Source of the DNA: Salsipaludibacter sp963812245
GTDB lineage: Bacteria > Actinomycetota > Nitriliruptoria > Nitriliruptorales > Nitriliruptoraceae
DNA length: 64,000 nucleotides
Assembly: GCA_963812245.1 (NCBI GenBank)
Contig: CAWEUK010000004.1
Span: 1-64,000 of the forward strand
Direction: 5' to 3'
Part shown: positions 1 through 7,650 of the stretch, piece by piece
Position numbering within the stretch: the first letter of the stretch is position 1
Layout of the letters: every line of letters begins with the position of its first letter
Program-made: the position numbers and the translations under genes
Notes under the pieces: generated by a model
What the model saw: only the letters and a program-made list of their open reading frames with translations
Told to the model about the DNA's origin: nothing
The model's database searches: none

Positions 1-464
1 GCCTCGGTCACGTGGCGGTCGCGCACCAGCAGCACCACGGCGTCGGCCAGGCGCTGGAAGCAGGCGTCCGCGGCGACCGCCACGGGTGAGTCCAGGTAGT
101 CGTCGTGGGACTTCTGGTGGTTGAACATCACCTGGTAGTGGGCCGGGTCCTCCACCGCGAAGGACAGGTACGCGCGCCCGAGCGCCTCCACGGTGTCGAT
201 CGAGTCGTCCGCGTCGATCCTCGCCGTCGCCTGGTCGAAGCGGTCGACCAGCAGTTCGAAGCCCTCGAGCGCGTAGGCATCGAGCAGGCCGTCCTTGTCG
301 CCGAAGTGGTGGGCGGGTGCCGAGTGCGACACCCCGGCGCGCCGGGCCGCCTCGCGCAGGCTGAGGTCCTGGAACCCCTTCTCGGACACGATCTCGTCCA
401 CCGCGCCCAGCAGGGCCCGGTGGAGGTCGCCGTGGTGGTAGGTGTCCGCCGTCATGGTTGCCAT
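1..464 (-). CDS. TetR family transcriptional regulator (C-terminus beyond window)
   Basis: The reverse strand reads as the N-terminal two thirds of a TetR repressor. The helix-turn-helix lies at about residues 15-55, with the typical run SLREAARRAGVSHSAPAHHF followed by GDKDGLLDA. The ligand-binding domain then starts, with YLSFAVEDPAHYQVMF, a pattern seen in TetR proteins with a WHG-type C-terminal domain. The frame runs off the window at base 1, so the C-terminus is missing here. The start is either ATG at 464 or the second ATG at 455; both are in frame. The gene is divergent from an RND/MMPL exporter, and the shared intergenic region has inverted repeats, so it most likely represses that exporter. 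The family assignment is firm; the ligand is unknown. Confidence 0.85.
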   Translation of the reverse strand, partial: MATMTADTYHHGDLHRALLGAVDEIVSEKGFQDLSLREAARRAGVSHSAPAHHFGDKDGLLDAYALEGFELLVDRFDQATARIDADDSIDTVEALGRAYLSFAVEDPAHYQVMFNHQKSHDDYLDSPVAVAADACFQRLADAVVLLVRDRHVTE

Positions 465-488
465 CCTAGCCAGTCCTGCCACGAGTTC

Positions 489-537
489 TTGACAGCGTCA
501 ACATCGATGCGGTACATCTGGACACCGTCAACTTGAC
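489..537. promoter_or_regulatory. Candidate TetR operator pair and divergent promoter
   Basis: Two dyads lie between the divergent TetR and exporter genes: TTGACAGCGTCAA at 489-501 (5-bp arms, 3-bp spacer) and GTCAACTTGAC at 527-537. The block GACAGCGTCAAC at 491 recurs as GACACCGTCAAC at 521, exactly 30 bp later, about three helical turns. TTGACA at 489-494 could also be a -35 box, with TACATC at 513-518 as a weak -10 after an 18-bp spacer. Binding by the adjacent TetR is inferred from position and symmetry. Confidence 0.5.
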
Positions 538-679
538 GATGACAAGATATCGGACGGGCGACAACCCGCTCGCGGCCCGACGGCCCCGACCCCGCCCCAC
601 CCACTGCCACCACCACGGCCCCCCGGCAAGCCACCACGGCCCCACCATGGCCCCGCGGCCCGCGCACAAGGACCTTGCG

Positions 680-3190
680 ATGCACCCACTCGTGGAACGA
701 CTCGACCGCCACCGCGCCGCGGTGCTGCTGCTCCTGGCAGTGATCACCGCCCTGCTGGCCATCCCCATGATCACGATGGCACCGACCGAGACCGCCTCGA
801 CCGAGCCGGGTGGACCGGTGTTCGACGCCAGGGACGCCATCGACCAGCGCTTCCCGGCCCCGGTCTACGCGATGAACTTCATCGTGGAGGATCCTGACGG
901 CAACGTCCTGGACGCCACCGGCCTGCGCGCCCTCCACGCCGCCGGCGAGGCGGTCCGCACCGACCCGGCCATCGGGCCGACGCTGCTGTCGACGATCGAC
1001 CCCGCGAGCGGCACCGCCATCGACGGGCTGGTCACCGTCGCCGACCTGGTCGACGCCACCCTCCCTGCCGGCATCGACCAGGCCCCGGACGCCCAGGTGG
1101 TGGCGACCGCCACCGCCGTGGTCGACCAACTCGGCGAGGCTGCACCGGCGCTCGGGTTGTCCACCCAGGCCAAGCCCGACCGCTGACGGCACCTGGACCA
1201 GCCCCGCCGTCGTGGTGCAGGTCCTGGGCGACAACGACCGGCTGGGCTACGGCGCCAACGCGGTCAACCTCGGTGGTGACACGGCCCCCGAGCAGTACGC
1301 GCGTGACGTCCAGGAGGTCCTGCGCGATGCCACGGGCATGGAGGTCCACGGGGTCGCGATCGACGTCAACCTGACCTCGCAGGAGCAGGGGCAACTGGCC
1401 GGTCCGTTCATCGGCCTGACGGTGCTGGCCGTGCTCCTGATCGTCGGCCTGACCTTCCGCAGCTACTGGGTCCTGGCCGTCGTGGGAGCCTCCCTGGGCG
1501 CGCTCATGATCTGGCTCAAGGGCATCACCAACCTGGTCGGGTTCGACGACGACCTGGTGCTGACGCTGATCGTCCCGATCGCGATGATCTCGTTCGGCGT
1601 CGACTTCGCCTTCCACGCCGTCGGTCGCTATCGCGAGCAGCGCCTGGCCGGGAACCCCCCGCGGCGGGCGTTGACCACCGGGATGGCGGCCGTCGGTGGC
1701 GCCCTGCTGCTGGCCCTGTCGTCCGACATGGCGGCGTTCCTGTCCAACGTCACGTCCGGGATCGAGTCCATCGTCAACTTCGGGCTGGGTGCCGCGATCG
1801 CGCTGGCCGCGGCGTTCCTCCTGCTGGGCGTGGCCACCCCGCTGGCCGTGTCGCTGCTGGACGATCGGCTCGGTCGTCCGCCGGACGGTCGCCGCGCCGG
1901 GATCGTGCGGGTCGCCGGGTCGGTCGGTGCCGCCTCGATGGTGATGGGCGCGGTGCTGTTGATGGTGTTCGTGGCGCCGGCGGCGGGCGTGGGGCTGTTC
2001 GTGGTGACCGTCCTGGCCACGCTGGTGGTGCCTGCCTGGTGGCGGATGCGGCGCGTCGACGTGCCGGATCGCAGCATGCGGGTGTCGACCGGGGATCGAC
2101 TGGCCGAACCGATGGGTCGGTGGATCGCCGCCGTGGCGTCGCGGCCCCGCATCGTCGTGGCGATCGCCGCCGTCGTCACTGCCGGCGCAACCGTGCTGGC
2201 AGTCCAGGTCCCGACCCGCTTCGACGTCGAGGACTACTTCTCGGGCGATTCCGACTTCGTGGTGGGACTCGACCGCCTGGACGAGCACGTCGGATCGCGA
2301 TCGGGCGAGGCCACGCTGCTCTACGTCGAGGCCGACCTCACCGATCCGGCCGTCCAGGGCCACCTCCATGACGCCGTGACCGCGATCCGGGGGCTCGACA
2401 GCGACGTGCTGGCCCGCACGGCCACCGGGGTCGTGGTGGACGGCGGCACGGTGGCGGTGGTCGAGGCCACGATGGCGTCGCCCGCCGCGCTCGCCCTGGT
2501 CGCCGAGCGCACCGGCGTCGAGGTGGTCGACGCCGACGGCGATGGCATTCCCGACGAACGAGCCAGCCTGCAGGCCGTGCTCGACGTGGCGATCGCCGAG
2601 GGGGTCCCGCTCGACGACCAGCGCCTGGCGCTGCCCCCAGAGGCGGTGGCGTCGACCGTCGACCTGCAGGGCCGACCGGCTGCCACCGTCCTCGAGATGG
2701 GGATGACCAACAGCCGCAGCCAGGAGTCGATCGGTGCCGCGCGCGCCGACCTCCAGCCGATCATCGACGACCTGCGCGCCGACCTGGAGGCCGAGGGGTC
2801 GGATGTCGTCGTCGAGCTGACCGGGAGTTCGTTCGTCCGGGACGCGTCACTGCAGGCGACCAGCCGGGCGCTGGCGGTGTCCCTGCCGGTCGCGGTGCTG
2901 CTGTGCCTGCTGATCTCGGCGGCCTTCCTGCGCAGCTTCCGCTACGCCCTGGCATCGATCCTGCCGATCCTGATGACCGTCGCATGGCTGTATGCGTTCA
3001 TGGAGGTGATCGGGGCCGCGCTCAACATCGTGACGGCCACGATCGCAGCGGTGTCGATCGGCATCGGCATCGACTTCGCGATCCACTACATCGTCCGGTT
3101 CCGCGAGGAGTTGGGGGTGCGCGGCGACGCCCGCAGTGCCGTGCGCGCGGCGGGGGAGGGCACCGGCACGGCCCTGGCCGCCGCGCACGC
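680..3190 (+). pseudogene. RND/MMPL family exporter, frameshifted and truncated at 3' end
   Basis: This is a hydrophobic RND-superfamily (MMPL/SSD type) transporter in two frames. The first segment starts at ATG 680 after an AAGGA site and holds TM1 plus part of the first extracytoplasmic domain. It stops at 1186 (TGA). Homologous sequence resumes one frame over near 1190 (GTWTSPAVVVQVLGDN) and runs to about 3180. The second segment has two MMPL-like membrane halves: SFGVDFAFHAVGRYREQR near 1590, and IGIGIDFAIHYIVRFREE near 3057, the conserved TM4-type signature in each half. After GTGTAL near 3175 the family sequence ends abruptly, so the last membrane helices are missing. The rest of that frame to 3242 is not MMPL-like. 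One frameshift plus loss of the C-terminus make a working pump unlikely, unless the frameshift is a sequencing error. Confidence 0.8.
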
Positions 3191-3203
3191 GCAGTTTGGC
3201 GGC

Positions 3204-3340
3204 ATCGTGCCGCATCGGCACCTCGTGCAACTTCGCCGCTGACATGCCGAGGTCGAGGTCCTTGCGCAGAAGCGGACCCGTGAACGTCGGCGTGAAGTCC
3301 AGGTTGACCAGGACCGGGCTCTTGTGGCGCGAGAAGACCG
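3204..3340 (-). pseudogene. Relic of an NAD(P)-dependent 3-hydroxyisobutyrate dehydrogenase-like gene
   Basis: About 42 codons on the reverse strand read VFSRHKSPVLVNLDFTPTFT, then GPLLRKDLDLGMSAAKLHEV and PM. This is the helical C-terminal-domain signature of the HIBADH/GarR family, where FxPTF...LxxKDLxLxxxxA...VP is conserved. An in-frame stop at about 3366 precedes it and the family resemblance ends after 3213, so this is an internal fragment without NAD-binding domain or start. It sits head-on against the truncated 3' end of the MMPL exporter and just downstream of the multicopper oxidase stop. The most economical reading is a deletion or rearrangement joining two once-complete genes. 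The call rests on motif recognition only. Confidence 0.6.
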
Positions 3341-3360
3341 ATCGCCGAGTCGGTGGAGGA

Positions 3361-6300
3361 CTATCGATTCATGCGTTCGAGGAGGTCCTTCTGGGCCTGC
3401 AACTGTTGCCGGGTGGCGCCCGGGTCCAGTCGCACGGCCTCGGCGGTCGCCATGACGTCGGCGAAGGCGGTGTCGGGCACGCGATCGCGGTCGGTGTCGA
3501 CCAGGTCGCCCAGCCCGATGCCGCCGTTGGCGAAGTTCAGCCAGCTCGTCAGGAGTTGGCGATCCAGCTGCACCTGTGCCGGACTGCCCGGCGGCGGGAA
3601 CAGCACCGCGACCGCGTCGCCGCGAGTCGACAGTGCCGTCACCTCGTCGAAGACCGTGCTCATGACCCGCGTGATGGCGAGGAAGCAGTCGAGTTCTGCG
3701 GCCGTGAAGTCCACCTTGCCGTTGCCGCGGTACTGGTGCAGCCAGTTGCCCGGCCCGCGCAGCTGCGAGGGCGCACCGACGACCACCACGGTGATGCCGT
3801 CCCCGTCGCTGCCGCCGTCGTCATCCTGGGCCGCGAATGTCACCTCGTAGGCGCACGCGTCGGCGTACACATGCACGGCGTCGTGTTCGACGTCGCGCGG
3901 CTGCACGGTCGGGCTCGACGGCGGGTCGGTGGCTGGTGGGTTGACCAGCGACACCTGGACGTCGTCGGCCGAGCCGTCGTCGAATGCCCACGTCGTCGTG
4001 AGGTCGTCGCTGCCCGGATCGGTCGCTCGCCCGTCCAGCGCGACCGGGTCGCCGATGCTGGCCACGACTGGTCCGACGGTCTCGATGGCGGCGTCCGGGT
4101 CGACGTTGTCCACCGTCACGTCGAAACTGGTCGAGCCGCTCGCGCCATCGTCGTCGGTGACCGTCACGGTCACCGGGTACGTCCCGTTGTCGCCGTAGGT
4201 GTGGCTGGCCGTGGCCGTCCCGGTCTGCGGCGGCACGACCGACGTCATGGCGACCGTCGCCGGCTGGGGCCCGTCGCCGGTGCCGAAGTCGATCGTGGCG
4301 GTGTAGGGCTCGTCGATGCCCGGGTCGCTGAACGTCGCGGCCACGTCGAGCGCCTGGCCCTCGGCGATGGTGACGTCGTCGATCGGATCGACGGTGGGCG
4401 GCGCATTGGTGATGTCGAGGTAGAGCGCGACCTGGCCCTTGTTGCCCTGGGAGTCGGTGATGGTGACGAACACCACCTCCGACGACGGGCCGTCGCCGGC
4501 GACCTGGCTCCACGACCACGTGCCGTCGCCGTTGTCGACCACGACCCCCGACGTGGCCCCGAATGTCACCGCGTCACCGTCGGGATCGAAGAAGGGTCCG
4601 GACGCCGTCAGCAGGTCGCCCTCCGTGCCTGCCACCGACGCCGTGGCGAGGTCGAGGTAGGGCCGTTCGTTGCCGGCGGCGTCGGTGACGACCAGTTCAC
4701 TGACCATCCCGAGCTGGTGGTGGAAGAAGATGTGGCAGTGGAACATCCACCGGCCCAGCGCGCCGCCCGGGGTGGCCTGGTCGGTCAGGAAGCGATCCTC
4801 CAGCCGCACGCGGAAGGTCAGCGTGCACCCTGCCGGCACGTCGACGTTGTCCATGAACTCGGTGCGCGGGAAGGTGAATCCCGTCACCGCGCCCGGGCAC
4901 CCACTCATCGCCAGCGGTTGGAGCGAGAAGCCATGGAGGTGGTAGGGGTGGTGGGCCGAGGTCGTGTTCGTGACCGTGAGTTCGAGCAGGTCCCCGACCG
5001 CGGCGTACCGGGCAGACGCCGGCGGCGCATGCTCGGCGAAGTAGCCGGTGTAGGAGTGGTGGCCGACGATCCCGTCGATGGCCGGGGTGCCCGCGGCCGT
5101 GAACTTGATGTCGGACGAGGCCATGCCGGGCTTCGCCGGTGACAGGCTGGCCGGATCGATCAGGGTGTCCGTGGGTGCGGGGAGCACCTCGACGGGGTCC
5201 CCGGTGGCGGTGCGAAGTGGCGTGCCGTCGGTGATGGTCGAGACGGGCGCGGCGACGGGCCCGGTCACGTCGAAGTGGGCGACGGGCACGGTCGGGATGT
5301 TCGTGAAGCCCAACCCGCTGCGCTCGCTGTCGAGCGTCCACAGGGTCGCAACACCGCTTGCGCCGGGCGGGAAGACGGCGACGATGTCGTCGCGGTCACC
5401 CGGGTCCAGCAGGAGTTCGCCGGGGTCGTAGACGAAGTCGAATCCGCCGACCGATCCCTCCTCCAGGGCCGCGTCCAACAGGCCGGCCTCACCACCCACC
5501 CGCACCAACGGCACCTGGGTGCCGTCCGACAGGGTCATCCGCAGTCGGAAGAAGCGAGTCGCGGCCGCGTTGACGAGTTGCAGTCGCACGCCCTGGCCGG
5601 GCTGGACGGCCATCGTCGCCGCCCCCGGGGCCAGCGCGCCGGGCGCTGCCGGTGACCCGCCCCGACCTCCGGCGTTGACACCGTTGGTCAGGACGGTCTG
5701 GCCCTCGTTGTTGCGCGGTGTCGACACCGCACTGACCATGTACGGGATGTCGCCTGCCTGCCACGTCTCGCCGCCCGGCAGCGGCATCCCGGCATGGTCC
5801 AGCGGGGCCGTCTCGCACAGCGCGTCGGGCGTGGGGCCGGCCTGCACCGGCAGTGGCCCACCGCCCGCCCATGGCAACGCCGGGTCGTAGGTCTGCGTGT
5901 CGTTGCTGCCGGGCGCCTTGCAGACCGTCATGTCGGCAAGCACGAGCGTGTGGGTGTCCGCGGCGGCCGGCAGGGTGTCGTCTGCGACGAGTGCCGGCTC
6001 GTTGGGGTCCTCGATGATGATCGACCCGTACATGCCCTTCTGGACCTGGCCGGTCGAGAACTGGTGGTGCGGGTGGTACCAGTAGACGCCGCCCCGAGGC
6101 GCCACGAAGTCGTAGGTGTAGGTGCCACCGGGCGGGACCTGGTCCTGGGTGAGCGGCGTCCCGTCCATGCTGTTGGACAGCTCGATCCCGTGCCAGTGGA
6201 TGCCGGTGGCCTCGTCGAGGTCGTTGACGAGGTGGACGATGACGTGCTGGCCCGGCTGCAGCCGGAACTCGGGGCCGGGCACCGTGCCGTTGAAGGTCTG

Positions 6301-6546
6301 CACGTTGGCCATGACCCCGCCGCCGATGTCGACGGTGACCTCCTGCGCCGTGAACGTGGTCTCGACGACCATCGGATCGGGGTTGGTGTCGACCACCTGC
6401 GGGACGACGTAGGGACTGCCGCCGGACGTGGCTCGGGCCACCGGTGGTCGGGCCATGGCCACGACCATCCCCAGGGCCAGTGCCAGGACGGTGACCGTCA
6501 CGGCCGCCCGCCTCGTCGATCGAACTGGTGCGCGGCCGTGATCCAT
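3361..6546 (-). CDS. Secreted multicopper oxidase with PKD-like repeats and a C-terminal extension
   Basis: The protein is 1061 residues. ATG at 6546 is chosen because a GGGGGAA ribosome site precedes it. A basic N-terminus and hydrophobic stretch (about residues 14-38) look like a Sec signal. All four copper motifs of three-domain multicopper oxidases are visible: HWHG (about 117-120), WYHPHH (about 156-161), HPYHLHG, and HCHIFFHHQLGM. Together these give one type 1 copper and a trinuclear centre, so oxidation of an organic or metal substrate with reduction of oxygen to water is expected. After the oxidase (about residue 640) come a cadherin-like segment and two PKD-like beta domains (VTVTVTDDDGASGSTSFDVT; TWAFDDGSADD). 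A further domain of about 120 residues (from GNWLHQYRGNGKVDFTAAEL) is not recognised. The oxidase part alone matches the usual length of 500-600 residues; the rest probably serves surface attachment. The substrate is unknown. Confidence 0.9.
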   Translation of the reverse strand: MDHGRAPVRSTRRAAVTVTVLALALGMVVAMARPPVARATSGGSPYVVPQVVDTNPDPMVVETTFTAQEVTVDIGGGVMANVQTFNGTVPGPEFRLQPGQHVIVHLVNDLDEATGIHWHGIELSNSMDGTPLTQDQVPPGGTYTYDFVAPRGGVYWYHPHHQFSTGQVQKGMYGSIIIEDPNEPALVADDTLPAAADTHTLVLADMTVCKAPGSNDTQTYDPALPWAGGGPLPVQAGPTPDALCETAPLDHAGMPLPGGETWQAGDIPYMVSAVSTPRNNEGQTVLTNGVNAGGRGGSPAAPGALAPGAATMAVQPGQGVRLQLVNAAATRFFRLRMTLSDGTQVPLVRVGGEAGLLDAALEEGSVGGFDFVYDPGELLLDPGDRDDIVAVFPPGASGVATLWTLDSERSGLGFTNIPTVPVAHFDVTGPVAAPVSTITDGTPLRTATGDPVEVLPAPTDTLIDPASLSPAKPGMASSDIKFTAAGTPAIDGIVGHHSYTGYFAEHAPPASARYAAVGDLLELTVTNTTSAHHPYHLHGFSLQPLAMSGCPGAVTGFTFPRTEFMDNVDVPAGCTLTFRVRLEDRFLTDQATPGGALGRWMFHCHIFFHHQLGMVSELVVTDAAGNERPYLDLATASVAGTEGDLLTASGPFFDPDGDAVTFGATSGVVVDNGDGTWSWSQVAGDGPSSEVVFVTITDSQGNKGQVALYLDITNAPPTVDPIDDVTIAEGQALDVAATFSDPGIDEPYTATIDFGTGDGPQPATVAMTSVVPPQTGTATASHTYGDNGTYPVTVTVTDDDGASGSTSFDVTVDNVDPDAAIETVGPVVASIGDPVALDGRATDPGSDDLTTTWAFDDGSADDVQVSLVNPPATDPPSSPTVQPRDVEHDAVHVYADACAYEVTFAAQDDDGGSDGDGITVVVVGAPSQLRGPGNWLHQYRGNGKVDFTAAELDCFLAITRVMSTVFDEVTALSTRGDAVAVLFPPPGSPAQVQLDRQLLTSWLNFANGGIGLGDLVDTDRDRVPDTAFADVMATAEAVRLDPGATRQQLQAQKDLLERMNR

Positions 6547-6702
6547 GGTGTTCCCCCGTGGCCGCATCTGCCCCCGAAGTTCCCGGCAGCGGCCAATCAA
6601 CGGACCATAGCACCAGAACCGTGTTGCGGGAAGCCCCACTTTGATCCCGGCCCATGGACGTCCCGCTCTCCCGCTGCGCGATGCCGGGACACGTGGCTGC
6701 AG

Positions 6703-7095
6703 TCAGCCAGGGGTGGTCACATCGAGGTCGTGTGCTGCGGCTGCACGACCCAGCACCAGGTCGTGGGTGACGAACGATGCGAGGTGGTCGCCGAACTCCA
6801 GGGCCGTGGCCAGGTGGATGGCGTCGAGCGAGCCCAGGTCTGCGTCGCGCAGCCTGCCAGCAGCCAGCAACACTTCCCGGTCGAGCCGAACGACGTCGCA
6901 TCGGGCCAACAGGCCGTCGACCCGGTCGTCCGGATCCGACAGTCCGAGCCGGTGGTGGAGACGTCGGAGTTCCACGTGGGCGAGTTCGGAGGTCACCACC
7001 GCAGTGGCCGAGCGGAGCAGGGCGACGGTGGCGGCACTTCCTGGTTCGTCGACCAGCGCCATGGCCAGGCTCGACGAGTCGACGTAGATGATCAC
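6703..7095 (-). CDS. vapC: PIN-domain ribonuclease toxin, VapC family
   Basis: The 130-residue protein is a typical VapC in length. It starts VIIYVDSSSLAMALVDEPG, with the first PIN aspartate at about residue 6. A conserved glutamate follows in SELAHVELRRL, and the acidic cluster LGSLDAIHLATAL plus FVTHDLVL completes the active site. Such toxins are Mg-dependent RNases that cut tRNA or rRNA. The GTG start overlaps the stop of the upstream antitoxin by four bases (GTGA), so the pair is translationally coupled. The target RNA cannot be told from sequence. Confidence 0.88.
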   Translation of the reverse strand: MIIYVDSSSLAMALVDEPGSAATVALLRSATAVVTSELAHVELRRLHHRLGLSDPDDRVDGLLARCDVVRLDREVLLAAGRLRDADLGSLDAIHLATALEFGDHLASFVTHDLVLGRAAAAHDLDVTTPG

Positions 7096-7376
7096 CGCGA
7101 CCGGTCCCGGTCGCGCAGGTCCTGCAGCGCGTCGGTGGACGATCGGTCGGCGGTCTGTCGCTCGGGGGCACTGTCCCAGCCATCCACCGCGCGCACCACC
7201 CGCCCGGCCTGTTCCATCGCCGTGAGCGGGTCGTCGTCGCGGCTGACGGGAGCCAGCACGGCCACCAGCCGTCCGTGGTTGGTGATCTCGATCCGGTGCC
7301 CCTCCTGGGCGCGGCGGACCCACCGTGACGCATGCTGGCGCAACTCGCGGATCCCGATCCGTTCGTTGGCCGCCAC
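7092..7376 (-). CDS. vapB: Antitoxin, Phd/YefM-type, partner of the PIN toxin
   Basis: The 94-residue protein starts VAANERIGIRELRQHASRWV, followed by EGHRIEITNHGRLVAVLAPV. That is the N-terminal DNA-binding fold of Phd/YefM antitoxins (IRELR...G..I.IT..G..VA.L.P). The C-terminal part is acidic and should wrap the toxin. The GTG start at 7376 is preceded by GGAGG at six bases. The gene comes first and overlaps the toxin by four bases, the usual antitoxin-first order. Autoregulation is likely through the CCAAT/ATTGG dyad just upstream. Confidence 0.88.
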   Translation of the reverse strand: MAANERIGIRELRQHASRWVRRAQEGHRIEITNHGRLVAVLAPVSRDDDPLTAMEQAGRVVRAVDGWDSAPERQTADRSSTDALQDLRDRDRSR

Positions 7377-7385
7377 GGCACACCT

Positions 7386-7414
7386 CCAATGACGCCCCAA
7401 TGTAGCACAATTGG
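7386..7414. promoter_or_regulatory. Candidate autoregulatory operator of the toxin-antitoxin operon
   Basis: An AT-richer patch immediately upstream of the antitoxin carries CCAAT at 7386-7390 and 7397-7401 and its complement ATTGG at 7410-7414. The last two form the dyad CCAATGTAGCACAATTGG (7397-7414). It lies 10-38 bp before the antitoxin start, where Phd/VapB-type proteins usually bind their own promoter. Function is inferred from position and symmetry. Confidence 0.45.
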
Positions 7415-7650
7415 CGACCCCGATCCTGCAGGTGTCCGGCGCCGGTCCTGCCGGCAGGCGCGACATCGGCTTCGATCCCGGGTCCCAACGGACGAGTGGG
7501 GCTGGCCGCTGCCCGGGGAAGGTGGCGTATCGTGGTGATCCGGTGTGTGGCGCGCCCCACGCCGTGATCCGTCCCCACACCCCCTGCCCTGCCCCCGCCC
7601 CCCACCGTTCGCCCCAACGCCTTGGCTCGAGCCCCAACGAGGACCTTGCA

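Noticed and set aside
3136..5142. 668-codon plus-strand frame over the multicopper oxidase
   Set aside because: It is the antisense of well-conserved copper-oxidase and PKD sequence and has shadow composition.
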